In this document: piece after piece, positions 1-9,141 of the stretch | How the letters are laid out: each line of letters begins with the position of its first letter | How positions within the stretch are numbered: position 1 is the first letter of the stretch | Origin: Candidatus Hodarchaeota archaeon | Lineage (GTDB): Archaea; Asgardarchaeota; Heimdallarchaeia; Hodarchaeales; YT1-039 | Assembly: GCA_016840025.1 (NCBI GenBank) | Contig: JAEOTF010000226.1 | Coordinates: forward strand, 1 to 43,196 | Length of the DNA stretch: 43,196 nt | Reading direction: 5' to 3' | Translations under genes and position numbers: made by a program | The notes under the pieces: model-generated | What the model was told of the DNA's origin: nothing | Database searches by the model: none | The model's input: only the letters and a program-made list of their open reading frames with translations

Positions 1-260
1 AGTATTTGATAAACTGATACCACTCCCAATAGTAAAGGAATTATTCCTATTGCGTAAAGAACACTTCCTAAAGATACATCTGTAAAGAATTGTACTAACA
101 TTGTTGCGGGAAGATTTCTCCAAATGAATTCAGTTCCGTGAATTAATAATGCTTTCTTAAATAGTATTATATTAAACCAGAGCCCTAAGAAGAACAAGAA
201 AACAGAAAGCGGCGTTAAGAGCTGATTTAGAGTGTTTTTTTCATGTAGTAGAGATTCCAT
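1..260 (-). CDS. N-terminal part of a membrane protein, cut by the left edge
   Basis: Reading leftwards from an ATG at 260, a frame stays open to the window edge for 86 codons. It begins MESLLHEKNTLNQ. Two strongly hydrophobic stretches, about residues 16-33 and 60-84, look like transmembrane helices joined by a polar loop containing HGTEFIWRN. I do not recognise the family. It is divergent from the thioredoxin-like gene at 495, so the 234 bases between them probably hold both promoters. The steady open frame and two well-formed membrane segments favour a real gene; the C-terminus lies outside the window. Confidence 0.6.
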   Translation of the reverse strand, partial: MESLLHEKNTLNQLLTPLSVFLFFLGLWFNIILFKKALLIHGTEFIWRNLPATMLVQFFTDVSLGSVLYAIGIIPLLLGVVSVYQI

Positions 261-494
261 GACTCATCACATTCATATTTTCAGAGCTGAGTTTATTAAG
301 GTCTGAAATTTCATATTCATCGAAATGATGATAGTTCCTAAGCCAAATTATGTGCAAACATTATTCACAATTGACGGCAGGTAGAATTTTCCCTTTTTTC
401 CTGAATTATCAGTACCTTCCCATTAAGATAATAGGATTTTTTTTGAATTAATAAGAAACATAACCTAAAATATTTAATCAGGACTGTAACGATA

Positions 495-1094
495 ATGGAA
501 AAGATTTCTAAAGAGTTCTTTGAAACAGGCATTTCATTTAAGGAATATTTAGACAGAATGGAATCAGAAGACGATAAAAAACGAACCAAAAGGTACTATG
601 AGCGCGTCGCTAAACATTTTACTTCCGAGCAACTTAAAATCGATGTTCAAAATCATTTATATCTTGTTGGAATCGTCGCCACTTGGTGTTGGGATTGTAA
701 GACTAACATCCCCGTTCTTATGCATATTGCTGAAAATAGCACAAACATTACTCTTAAATTATTCATCAAGGAAAATTTACAGGAAGATCCCTCACATAAG
801 GGATTAATTGCTAAAATTAACGGTAGTGAACGAATTCCTCAACTACTGGTTTTCTCAAAAGATCTTCATTATATCGATAGGTGGGTTGAGCGTCCTATTA
901 AAGGTCATCAACTATACACCGAGTATAAAAAACATTATGGTTGGGATAAAGGGAATTTTGATACTTTTCTAAAAGAATATAGGAAAGCATACTTAAATCA
1001 GAAAAAAGAGATAGACCAGATGGTCATAGAGGAAGTTCATAGGATGTTAGAAAAAGCCGACGCTTTAAGTGAAGCAACATCACGTTATCACTGA
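495..1094 (+). CDS. Thioredoxin-like protein with a CWDC active site
   Basis: A 199-residue soluble protein with a thioredoxin fold. The redox centre is C65-W-D-C68 in ATWCWDCKTN, following a hydrophobic strand (YLVGIVATW), and the cis-proline loop typical of thioredoxins is seen at SERIP115QLLVF. About 50 residues precede the fold and a charged helix of about 50 residues follows it, so it is longer than classical thioredoxin (about 105 residues). CXDC-type sites occur in thioredoxin-like proteins that act as thiol oxidoreductases; the substrate here is unknown. There is no signal peptide, so it should be cytosolic. It stands alone, with about 95 bases before the next gene. Confidence 0.82.
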   Translation: MEKISKEFFETGISFKEYLDRMESEDDKKRTKRYYERVAKHFTSEQLKIDVQNHLYLVGIVATWCWDCKTNIPVLMHIAENSTNITLKLFIKENLQEDPSHKGLIAKINGSERIPQLLVFSKDLHYIDRWVERPIKGHQLYTEYKKHYGWDKGNFDTFLKEYRKAYLNQKKEIDQMVIEEVHRMLEKADALSEATSRYH

Positions 1095-1189
1095 AATACA
1101 CTTCTATCTTTCATTTTTATTTTTAAAATCATATAGCATACTCTATTAGAAGGCTTAGTTAAATAGTTAGAACCTAAGAGGTATCAACT

Positions 1190-1678
1190 ATGAGCCCAGC
1201 AAAAATCTTTCGTCGTCTATTTGATACATCGCAGCAGCAATACATGATTAAGTATGAATCTTGGGCCTCCGATTTCATGGCTGTGTTGATGGGACAACAA
1301 TTTGTTGAAGAATTTTTGAAAGTTCAGAATATTCTTTTGATTACCGATCGTCATCCTCGCTCGTTGGTTGGTATTAGCTATGCTTTGTTTTTAGCAAGAA
1401 CTTGGAAAGCAAAATTGACTGTTCTTAGCGAGGGGGTGCATGACAAACTTATTGTTGACGAGTGTAAAGGTTTAGCTATCGAAATTCAAGAATCAGTAAT
1501 CGCTGAGGAGCATGAGATTTCTGCTATTGCTGAAATTGCAGAAAAGAATTCTATTGATTTGATAGTGATTCCCTTCCACCATGATAAATTGGATCAAATT
1601 TTTAGTTACGTTCATCTTCCAGTTTTTGTAGCTAAATTACCGAAGAATAAATTAACTTCTTCTGAAAAAAAGCAATAA
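1190..1678 (+). CDS. Divergent UspA-like (universal stress protein fold) protein
   Basis: A 162-residue protein. From about residue 46 the pattern NILLITDRHPRSLVGISYAL, an Ala-rich helix, a strand (AKLTVLS) and later IDLIVIPFHHDKLDQIF then LPVFVAKLP follows the alternating beta-alpha order of the UspA family. The usual ATP-binding signature G-2x-G-9x-G(S/T) is absent: the place where it should lie reads PFHHDKLDQ. If it is a USP it is therefore probably of the type that does not bind ATP. The first 45 residues are an extra N-terminal segment. The assignment rests on fold pattern only. Confidence 0.6.
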   Translation: MSPAKIFRRLFDTSQQQYMIKYESWASDFMAVLMGQQFVEEFLKVQNILLITDRHPRSLVGISYALFLARTWKAKLTVLSEGVHDKLIVDECKGLAIEIQESVIAEEHEISAIAEIAEKNSIDLIVIPFHHDKLDQIFSYVHLPVFVAKLPKNKLTSSEKKQ

Positions 1679-1732
1679 AATAATTTTTTTCAAATTATAA
1701 GTTGAAAAACATAGATTTTCCTAAAAATTTTA

Positions 1733-2887
1733 TCAAATGGCCTGTGTAATCTTTTCAGCGGCTATTTGAAGATTCGTTGGACTAGCGGAGCCATAACTGA
1801 TTCTTACATAATTCTTTCCAGTATCACCAAATTCTTTTCCAGGTACAACCACTACGCCTGTTTTCTCTAAACAAAACTTAGAAAATTCAGTACCGTCCAT
1901 TCCTGTACCTGAAACATCTGGAAAAAGATAAAAAGCACCCAAAGGTTCGTAATCAATTGAGATTCCAGGAACGTTACTAAATCCTTCTAAACTCACTTTT
2001 CTTCTTTCTGTTAGTTGCTCCAAAATTATATTAGTTAATTGAGGGGAGTTTAGTCCTGTTAATGCAGCCCATTGAGCAGCTGTATTTGCACAAGCGGTAT
2101 TCATCTGATGAACTTTTGCAATGGAAGTCATTAATGATTCGTGAGCACAAACATAACCCAATCGGAATCCTGTCATAGCATATGTCTTTGAGAAGCTACC
2201 TATGACAATCGCATTTTCGTAACCGAATTCAGCTGCACAAGTATGTTTGTGTCCTTCATAAACAATTTTTTCATAAGCCTCATCGGAAAGAAGAATTAAA
2301 TTATGTTCCGCTGCAATATCTACAATCTCTTGAATCTCCTTCCGACTCATCACAGATCCAGTAGGATTGGATGGAAAATTGATATGTATTAATTTAGTTT
2401 TGGAGGTGATTTCTTTTCGTAAATCATCCCCATCAAGTTTAAATTCGGAATCAAGCGTAATTCTTTTTCCTTTTGCGCCTAACATACTAGTTTGTTTCGA
2501 AAAATAAGAAAAATCGGGATCTGGAGTGAGAAACTCATCACCTGACACGAAAGTAGCATGAGCAACATCAAACAATGCTTCTAGCGCCCCACAGGTTACA
2601 CAAACCTCTGTTTCTGGGCTATAATTGATAGAATAATCATTAGAATATTTGGCAGCGATTGCTTCTCTTAACTCAATAATACCATTATTAGAGCTATATT
2701 TCGTTTTTCCTTCATCGAGAGCCTTTTTCATGGCATTAATAATTGGTTTTGGTGTTTCTATATCTAAATCTCCTATCCCTAATGAAATAACCTCTTTACC
2801 TTCCTTTCTTAGACGATTTGCAATATCAAAAAGCTCTCTAAGCCCTGAAGGCTTAACATCCATAACATGTTTGTTAAGTTGCACCAT
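1733..2887 (-). CDS. Class I/II PLP-dependent aminotransferase (AspC/aromatic type)
   Basis: A 384-residue fold-type I aminotransferase of ordinary length. Visible landmarks are N174 in FPSNPTG, D202 in LLSDEAYEK, which holds the pyridine nitrogen of PLP, the Schiff-base lysine K234 in SFSKTYAMTG with R242 just after, and the C-terminal substrate-carboxylate arginine in YVRISYGSA. Such archaeal enzymes usually transfer amino groups between aspartate, aromatic or branched amino acids and 2-oxoglutarate; substrate cannot be read from sequence. It is divergent from a second aminotransferase at 3053, with the two starts 165 bases apart. The ATG at 2887 follows GAGG-like sequence. Confidence 0.9.
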   Translation of the reverse strand: MVQLNKHVMDVKPSGLRELFDIANRLRKEGKEVISLGIGDLDIETPKPIINAMKKALDEGKTKYSSNNGIIELREAIAAKYSNDYSINYSPETEVCVTCGALEALFDVAHATFVSGDEFLTPDPDFSYFSKQTSMLGAKGKRITLDSEFKLDGDDLRKEITSKTKLIHINFPSNPTGSVMSRKEIQEIVDIAAEHNLILLSDEAYEKIVYEGHKHTCAAEFGYENAIVIGSFSKTYAMTGFRLGYVCAHESLMTSIAKVHQMNTACANTAAQWAALTGLNSPQLTNIILEQLTERRKVSLEGFSNVPGISIDYEPLGAFYLFPDVSGTGMDGTEFSKFCLEKTGVVVVPGKEFGDTGKNYVRISYGSASPTNLQIAAEKITQAI

Positions 2888-3052
2888 GCCTCAGTCCTCA
2901 GGAAGATATGTAGACAAATATAACATAATTGCACATATTGCTTTTTAGCGATTTCGTACAAATGGACAAAAAAATAAAAATAGACTAAATTGCACAACTG
3001 GAAATATAGCTTTCAAAGTTAATAGAATTTTTTAGATAGAGGGCCGCAACAA

Positions 3053-4405
3053 ATGAAAATAAACCAATTTCTCTCAAAAAATGGTCAACGTATTCGTATG
3101 GATTTGAATTTGTCTGATGGTCCCCCCGAGTGGGGTTTAAAAGCCAAAAACAAAGCGAAATTGAATCCTACGCTTATTAATGCTACAATTGGGAGTGCAA
3201 GGGATGAAAAAGGTCTTAGTTATCTCCCTACATTGTTAAACGAAATTCAAAAGCTTCCAAGTGAGGAAATATTGGGATATGCAAATATGAGAGGAGTTCC
3301 ATCCTTTGTGAAGGCTTGGAAAGAAGACACCATCAATTCCTATCCTCCTAACTTTCGTAATATGGCTAAGAAACTTACAAGTGATCCTGTGCCAGTTGCT
3401 GGTGGTCTTACAGGGGCTCTTTTTACTGCTGGACAGATGTTTTTCGATAAAGGAACGCAAATGTTAGCTCCAAGTTTAAGATGGGGGAATGTGGATAATT
3501 GCCTTAGGATAAGTCTTGGAGCAACTATTCACTCTTTTAACCTCTTTGATGAAAATGGCCGATTTTCATTTAACCAACTAAGGAGTAAAATTACTGAGAT
3601 GACATCCTCTGCCTCTCGATTAATTCTTTACCTTAATTTTCCAAATAATCCTGGTGGTTACATGCCTTCATTCATAGACATTGAAAAATTACAAAATATT
3701 CTTAAAGCAGTCTCAGTCCCTATAATAATTTTATTAGATGATGCCTACGAGGGATATACCTATAAAAACGGTGATTCTGCCTTAGAAAGTCCCATCCCAC
3801 ATTCAATTTTTCCTTATTTACTCAGTTTAAATGAGAATGTAGTTCCAGTAAAAATTGATGGTCCAAGTAAACGTTTTTGCGCCTATGGAACGCGTTTAGG
3901 CATGATTTCCATAGGTTTTCACTCAGAAGACGATGTAATAGCAGATTTTGAGCTTAGAAAAGAAGGGTTAAATATAAGTGAAGCATTTACAAAGGCAGCT
4001 AGAGGTCGTTGCTCATCTGCACCACGTGGTATTCAAGAAGCACTTAGTAGAATTTTATCTAATGAAGATAAATATAAATCTGTACTAGAAGAAAGAAAGG
4101 CACTCAAAACCATGCTTGAACAACGATATCATTGCCTGCTTCGTGAAATTCAGAAGCAGGACTCAAGCTCCATTTTGAAGCCACTTGATTTTAATTCGGG
4201 CTTTTTCGGATTTTACTCTGTTCAAGGGATTTCAGCTAAGACACTTGCGGAACAGCTCCTCGAAAACGGCTTAGGAGTAGTCCCTTTTGAAAATAAACAG
4301 ACAGGAATTAATGGAGTCCGCTTCGCTTTCTGTTCAGTATTAGAAAAGGATATTCCGCAAGCAATAGAGATTCTCTGGCGTGTTTCGAAAGAAATTGCCT
4401 ACTAA
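3053..4405 (+). CDS. Second class I/II aminotransferase, longer and divergent
   Basis: A 450-residue PLP enzyme of fold type I. It shows FPNNPGG (the PLP-contact Asn), LLDDAYEGY (the Asp for the pyridine nitrogen) and the Schiff-base lysine K273 in DGPSKRFCAYGTRLG. The C-terminal part has the expected small domain (GVRFAFCSV). The N-terminal 100 residues differ from classical AspC and contain ATIGSARDEKG and an ILGYANMRGVPS segment, the counterpart of the usual Y..G...LR substrate loop. A Shine-Dalgarno-like GAGGG lies 9 bases before the ATG. It is divergently paired with the aminotransferase at 1733-2887. The substrate is unknown. Confidence 0.85.
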   Translation: MKINQFLSKNGQRIRMDLNLSDGPPEWGLKAKNKAKLNPTLINATIGSARDEKGLSYLPTLLNEIQKLPSEEILGYANMRGVPSFVKAWKEDTINSYPPNFRNMAKKLTSDPVPVAGGLTGALFTAGQMFFDKGTQMLAPSLRWGNVDNCLRISLGATIHSFNLFDENGRFSFNQLRSKITEMTSSASRLILYLNFPNNPGGYMPSFIDIEKLQNILKAVSVPIIILLDDAYEGYTYKNGDSALESPIPHSIFPYLLSLNENVVPVKIDGPSKRFCAYGTRLGMISIGFHSEDDVIADFELRKEGLNISEAFTKAARGRCSSAPRGIQEALSRILSNEDKYKSVLEERKALKTMLEQRYHCLLREIQKQDSSSILKPLDFNSGFFGFYSVQGISAKTLAEQLLENGLGVVPFENKQTGINGVRFAFCSVLEKDIPQAIEILWRVSKEIAY

Positions 4406-4946
4406 ATTAGAGTTTATTAGGAAAAAAACTGAACTTACTCTATTCAATAGAATCATGAATTTTTTTATTGATGATTGTCTTTAGTTTTCTTTATTTTATT
4501 TTTGAAAGATTAATTATGTTTCAAGTTCAGCAATTTATGATATTTGTTTCTTCCATTTTTTGTCTAATAGTCTTTAAAGTACCTATTGATCCAAAATTCG
4601 TCAAAATTGGTTATAGCCTAACTATAATTTAGGTGAAAAACCTAGGATTTTTCCCTAGGATTTAGAATCAGATTTGTTATCATAGTTATTTTGGGGTTAG
4701 AGATTGAGGAAAATCTAAAAATACTATGTATATTCGCGAGATAGCTTCAATTATTAGTGATAACTGAAACTAATTGTCCTAATTGTAAGATAAACATCTA
4801 ATAAGATCGATTATTCTTATAGTTACCGTTTAGAGAGGATGCTGAGAGCTTTATCCTGCAATTGGGCGAATAATTAAGAGGTTTATGATAAGTAAGAGAA
4901 TTATTCCCACTACCATAGTAAAAGATCATCTATTAAATAAATTCAA
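4406..4946. other. Gene-free stretch with short repeats and a hairpin
   Basis: There are 541 AT-rich bases without a supportable gene. It holds a near-palindrome (GAAAAA 4635-4640, TTTTTC 4648-4653 around CCTAGG) and a direct repeat CCTAGGATTT at 4641-4650 and 4654-4663. A small imperfect hairpin lies at 4836-4857 (AGGAT/ATCCT around GCT-GAG-AGC). I see no tRNA, terminator or conserved RNA. It should contain the promoter of the pair starting at 4947. Confidence 0.5.
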
Positions 4947-5870
4947 ATGGAGAACAGATTTATGGAGAATGACCTCACTTTTTTCACCGATCAATCTATA
5001 GGAATAGTTTGGGTTACTGTTTTATCCCCTAAGTACAAAAATTTGGCAAAAATTAAAAGAAAACTGTCTAAGCTTGCACAGAATAACAAAAACTTAGCTC
5101 TTTCGTACAGTGGTGTTTCTTTCGGTAAATCTGACTTGATTTATGAAATAGGGGGCATAGGCCCCGCTGATATTTTAAATAAGTTGTCAATACTTGAAGA
5201 AAACCTAATACCACAACATGAGACTACTAACGAGCTATTTTGTTTCTCCAATTCTCTTATCTCATACAAGATCGATACCGACCTCAATAAAATCCGAGAC
5301 GAGAAAGGGAAGATAACATTCTATGTTTTTTCTAAAATTAAAGATAATGATATCTCTAATGAACTTCTTGAAGAGATACAAAATTATTTTGAAGATGCTA
5401 CAACTGCGACATTTGAATTATTTTTTTCTCTGAGTATGCACTTGCTCATAAAAGTAACCACGAATAACTTCTTGGAAACCTTCAAACATTTAAACCAGTT
5501 TAGAGAAGGAAAAGCTACAGAACTAATTAGCACACATACTTATATCGCCTCTGAAGTCCATTTTACACTAGATGAATTAAAATATATCCAATCTCCTGAT
5601 TATCTTAAGGTGGTAGAAACTGGACTCGATCTACCAATAAAAGCTATAATCGGAATAGAAGTGTTCGAAGAAGATGAACTTGGGATCCATCCCAGTCCAA
5701 TCCCTGTGTTGGGTGGATTTGATTATATTCATCAAATTTCAAGAAATGACATAAAATCTATCCATAAAGAAGTCTTCAAAATTCTAAATAAAGATCAGGT
5801 TCGATCAACCTCCACTATTCTTGGAATTAAATCAGAGTTAGCAGAGGAAGAGGAAGAGGAATATGACTAA
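4947..5870 (+). CDS. Unknown protein, possibly repeated Lrp/RAM-like (ACT-like) domains without HTH
   Basis: A 307-residue protein I do not recognise. Three stretches, about residues 17-110, 122-205 and 220-300, each begin with a hydrophobic strand (GIVWVTVLS, KITFYVFSKIK, KAIIGIEVFEE). The second contains FELFFSLSMHLLIKVTTNNF followed by a helix and a further strand. That is the order of the Lrp/AsnC effector-binding (RAM) domain, in which a beta-alpha-beta unit is followed by a G-x-hydrophobic strand. No helix-turn-helix is visible, so it is not a classical Lrp regulator. It ends in an acidic tail (EEEEEEYD). A second ATG at 4962 has GGAG nine bases before it and may be the true start. It overlaps the next gene by 8 bases, so the two are translationally coupled. 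Confidence 0.72.
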   Translation: MENRFMENDLTFFTDQSIGIVWVTVLSPKYKNLAKIKRKLSKLAQNNKNLALSYSGVSFGKSDLIYEIGGIGPADILNKLSILEENLIPQHETTNELFCFSNSLISYKIDTDLNKIRDEKGKITFYVFSKIKDNDISNELLEEIQNYFEDATTATFELFFSLSMHLLIKVTTNNFLETFKHLNQFREGKATELISTHTYIASEVHFTLDELKYIQSPDYLKVVETGLDLPIKAIIGIEVFEEDELGIHPSPIPVLGGFDYIHQISRNDIKSIHKEVFKILNKDQVRSTSTILGIKSELAEEEEEEYD

Positions 5871-7344
5871 CTTAAATCTGGCTACAATGTCTTTAGATAA
5901 ATATCTGACAAATGTGAAAGAAGAATTTTTTTCATGCTTAAATAAATGGCATTTTCTTAATCAACGAACAGGTTTGATACTGTTTCCTCATCAAAAAAAC
6001 ATACTAAATTCTTTTGATGCTAATAAAAAGCTGTTAAATCAGTGTATCCATCTTATCCAAAGGGATAACTCCACTAATACAATCAAACCATTAGGTTTGT
6101 ATGAACAAATTCAGATCTATCAGAAATTAAAAAGAGTAGCGATTTTCACGGGATTTGTAAGGACAGCTATTATTCAAAGAACACCTTCACATGACGCTAT
6201 TCATCAAACCTTTCTCCCTCTGCCATCTTCTATTGAAAGAACCTTAGGTGATGAATCCATCTTATTCTTTGCAGACATTTTGGCCCAAGAGTATTATAAC
6301 TGTCTACCAGCTAAATTTCACGGGATGTGGGAATTTGATGGTTTTGTTACTTATGAACCCATCAGTGACCAACCATTATGCCGGGTAGAAAAAACACTCA
6401 TAGATGAAGACTCTAAGATTAAAGGACAATTTCATGTGTCAATGGCTGATCAGTACCAGTACACAATCTCTGCATTATCTTCTATCTCACATGAAATTGC
6501 GCATATAGCGTTGATTTCAATCTCTGATATTAATGGACACGAGTTTGTCCTTCATCCAAAATTGGATCAACCATTAGAAGGCTTCTATGGTCTTTATAGA
6601 AGTCAATCAAAGGAAAGAGTAAGTCAATCCTTCTATGAACTAAGTGATCATTGTATGATATGCCCTTTTTGGGAATTTTTTAGGTATGTTGAAAATGGGG
6701 AGTATAAAGAATCAGATGAGAAACAAAAAATTGACCTCACCCCGCTATTTCCTTTTATTAATCAACTTTATATTGAAATTTTGGCTGATGCCCTTTCTTT
6801 CAGATATGGTGGATTAAGTGGTTTTGATCATTTTGTAGACAACATATTTACTGTTCTACAACTCCCTAAAGAATTCCCACCAATTAGGAATCTACAATTA
6901 TTTATTCGTATGCAAAATTTCCGTGAATATGTTAAATGGAAATTCAATAATGCATTAAATTACGGTCCCAATGAGGAATTATTATATAATTCTTTAATCA
7001 AAAAGATTGAATCACTCCATAAATACCTAGAAAGGCACTATAGCTGTGTTCAATGTCCATATTTATTACGTCTTGAACTGGCTGAATATATTAAAAAATC
7101 TAAGAGAGACTTTATTGATGATTTTATTGATGTTAACCATGAGTTTTACAATGATGTATACCACAATAACCGAAAAGATGCTTTAAAAACACTGCGACAT
7201 GGAAAACTTGTTACTGATATGGACCCACGCCATTTATATGAGGTATATTACATATTAAATAAGTATGTAGAACCAAAAAAGAGTTTTCGAACCAACCTTA
7301 TTCTATCAATTCTAAAATATAGAAATTCAGCTGAAATTTCTTAA
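5863..7344 (+). CDS. Putative gluzincin-like zinc metallopeptidase (HEIAH motif)
   Basis: A 493-residue protein of no family I can name. A helix with SSISHEIAHIAL places a HEXXH zinc motif at residues 210-214. About 91 residues later comes E305-I-L-A-D309, which fits the third zinc ligand plus downstream Asp seen in gluzincin peptidases (HEXXH...EXXXD). Two CXXC-type pairs, HCMICPF near 265 and SCVQCPY near 398, could bind a second metal or form a structural site. There is no signal peptide or membrane segment, so it should act in the cytosol. It is co-translated with the RAM-like protein upstream, which may regulate or present its substrate. The metallopeptidase call is an inference from the motif pair alone. 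Confidence 0.72.
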   Translation: MTNLNLATMSLDKYLTNVKEEFFSCLNKWHFLNQRTGLILFPHQKNILNSFDANKKLLNQCIHLIQRDNSTNTIKPLGLYEQIQIYQKLKRVAIFTGFVRTAIIQRTPSHDAIHQTFLPLPSSIERTLGDESILFFADILAQEYYNCLPAKFHGMWEFDGFVTYEPISDQPLCRVEKTLIDEDSKIKGQFHVSMADQYQYTISALSSISHEIAHIALISISDINGHEFVLHPKLDQPLEGFYGLYRSQSKERVSQSFYELSDHCMICPFWEFFRYVENGEYKESDEKQKIDLTPLFPFINQLYIEILADALSFRYGGLSGFDHFVDNIFTVLQLPKEFPPIRNLQLFIRMQNFREYVKWKFNNALNYGPNEELLYNSLIKKIESLHKYLERHYSCVQCPYLLRLELAEYIKKSKRDFIDDFIDVNHEFYNDVYHNNRKDALKTLRHGKLVTDMDPRHLYEVYYILNKYVEPKKSFRTNLILSILKYRNSAEIS

Positions 7345-7692
7345 GAATAACTCCAATTAAACATATAACTCCGACTAATTACAGAATTTATGTGAAGAAT
7401 GCCAATTTATAATGATAAACATTATAATGCAATATTTTTTCTTCAAATATGATAATAGAACATAAAGAGAGATATTTCTCTGCTTTTAAGGTCGTCTTAT
7501 CTTTATTAGGTTTAAGAAAGATTTTTTTTATCCCAAATGATAATTTGCCCTTTTTTATCTTCATAAATAGTTAAAGAAGCGATTTTAATTCAAATAATAA
7601 TTTCCCTACTAAATTACCTATATTAGTTAGTAAGTTTTTTTAATAACCTTAACTCCCTATATTTTATGCCTACCAAGGAGGTTATTAAAAAA
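7345..7692. other. Gene-free leader region of the membrane-protein pair
   Basis: About 350 very AT-rich bases between the HEXXH gene and the chosen start at 7693. The first 280 bases show no gene or RNA I can support. The last part holds a perfect 15-bp inverted repeat that runs into the start codon of the next gene (listed separately). Confidence 0.5.
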
Positions 7693-7693
7693 A
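7635..7693 (+). promoter_or_regulatory. 15-bp perfect inverted repeat enclosing the ribosome-binding site
   Basis: The arm TTTTTTTAATAACCT at 7635-7649 is the exact reverse complement of AGGTTATTAAAAAAA at 7679-7693, with a 29-base loop. The right arm covers the last three bases of the Shine-Dalgarno AAGGAGG (7675-7681), the spacer and the first base of the ATG at 7693. In mRNA the folded form would hide the start region, so translation may depend on temperature, a ligand or a protein. The stem is AT-rich and therefore weak. It could instead be a DNA operator. Confidence 0.55.
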
Positions 7694-9141
7694 TGTCAAA
7701 CTGGATTTGTCTAACAATATTGTTTGTAGTATTAATTCCCACTGTTAAAGCTTCAACTGAAATCGATGGCTCTCAATTCTGGTCAATTAATCTAAAATCC
7801 AATTTTGATCCTTATATGCCGACATCTCCTGAGTTTAAGATTAAAAATATCTGGGATTTCTTTAATAATTTCTGGGAGCCGTTACAAATGTATTTTCCAA
7901 GAGGATTGATAACAGTAGCAGTGATCTATGTATTACTTCTCGGTACTCTTGTTTTCATACTTCGTCGTCGAAATGAAAATGATGTTAAGAGCTATATCTC
8001 TTTTTTCCATAAAGCGGGGTACAAAGGAGATTTAGTTTTTGAACTCTTTGAAGATAAAGAGCCTTCTCTCTGTCAAAGTTATTTTTCTCCTCATCTCTCA
8101 AAAAATTTAGCCGAAAATGAACTTATATTAGCAGATGGCAAGTCTCAGGCCTTATGTTGGCAGGAAGAAGTTAAAATTGGTGTACAAGACCCTGAAAGAA
8201 GATTTGAACGACAAAATGCCCAACGGTTCATCGTAGGTAAGAGATTTTCATTTGATGCGGATAAAAATTTCTTGGTACTATCATTCTGGTCTCAAAAACT
8301 TAATAATATTGATGTAATTGCCAATTATTGGCTGTATGATATTCAGGAACGTTTTAATGTTATTAAAAAGGAAACTGATCTCCCTTTTAGATTATCCGCC
8401 TCAACTGCGTCAATTTTTACTTCCTTTTCCTTCACACTCTCTGACTTCATTATTTTCGAGTTTCTTTTGATTGCTGCATTGACTATGTTGGTTTACTTTG
8501 TGAGTAAATGCCATCGAATTGTTCCTAATCCCAACGAAAATTTCGATCTTTTTTCTCCTGCGTATCATTTAAACCGACTCAAAACTCTACTCACGGGTGG
8601 TCCAGAAAAATTGTCATTCTTTCTTGGATGCTGCTCATTAACACTCGGTTCTTGTATTGTCGCGTTAATCGCTTTCTATGGAAAAGATGTATTTTACTTT
8701 CCATTATTTCTTCATTTCACTGCAATATTAGCTTCTTTGTTGTTTGCCTTAATTCTTTGTTCTTTTACGCGGATTGCGCCTCCTTCCCGTTATATATTAC
8801 TTTATCTGCTCTTCCAAACGATACTCCTGGATTGTGTTATAATCATTGGTCTTCAAGCCTTAGTTGTTTGCTTAGGAAGCAGTATAAACGAAAAATTGGT
8901 TATTCATGTCCGCGAGGTTACCTTCTTATTACTTGGGGCCTTTTCGTCGGCGGTTGCAATGTATAGGACTAAGAAATGGGAAGATAGGAAGATTGAAGAT
9001 GCCTGGAAGCCATTTATCTTTGTTTTTGTTCAAATATCTTTTCTCGCAATTGCCTCTTCAGTTTCTCCATTAGAAAGCTCTATGACTCTTATTGATGCGA
9101 TATTATTTCTTCGTCAGCTATTGGAGGTTCTATGGCTGTGA
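7693..9141 (+). CDS. Multi-pass membrane protein of unknown function
   Basis: I choose the ATG at 7693 (482 residues), not the upstream ATG at 7666, because AAGGAGG at 7675-7681 precedes it and the protein then begins with a clean signal-like segment (MSNWICLTILFVVLIPTVKA). A short outside part is followed by a membrane helix near residue 76-91 (LITVAVIYVLLLGTLVFIL) and a positive stop RRR. A soluble domain of about 150 residues then follows, with LVFELFEDKE, ALCWQEEVKIG and FLVLSFWSQKL. The last 230 residues carry about six further hydrophobic helices. I do not recognise the family. It overlaps the next small membrane gene by 10 bases, so the two probably form a complex. Confidence 0.75.
   Translation: MSNWICLTILFVVLIPTVKASTEIDGSQFWSINLKSNFDPYMPTSPEFKIKNIWDFFNNFWEPLQMYFPRGLITVAVIYVLLLGTLVFILRRRNENDVKSYISFFHKAGYKGDLVFELFEDKEPSLCQSYFSPHLSKNLAENELILADGKSQALCWQEEVKIGVQDPERRFERQNAQRFIVGKRFSFDADKNFLVLSFWSQKLNNIDVIANYWLYDIQERFNVIKKETDLPFRLSASTASIFTSFSFTLSDFIIFEFLLIAALTMLVYFVSKCHRIVPNPNENFDLFSPAYHLNRLKTLLTGGPEKLSFFLGCCSLTLGSCIVALIAFYGKDVFYFPLFLHFTAILASLLFALILCSFTRIAPPSRYILLYLLFQTILLDCVIIIGLQALVVCLGSSINEKLVIHVREVTFLLLGAFSSAVAMYRTKKWEDRKIEDAWKPFIFVFVQISFLAIASSVSPLESSMTLIDAILFLRQLLEVLWL

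Noticed and set aside
365..589. 74-codon frame on the minus strand over the start of the thioredoxin-like gene
   Set aside because: It overlaps a well-supported gene, has low-complexity hydrophobic sequence and no motif.
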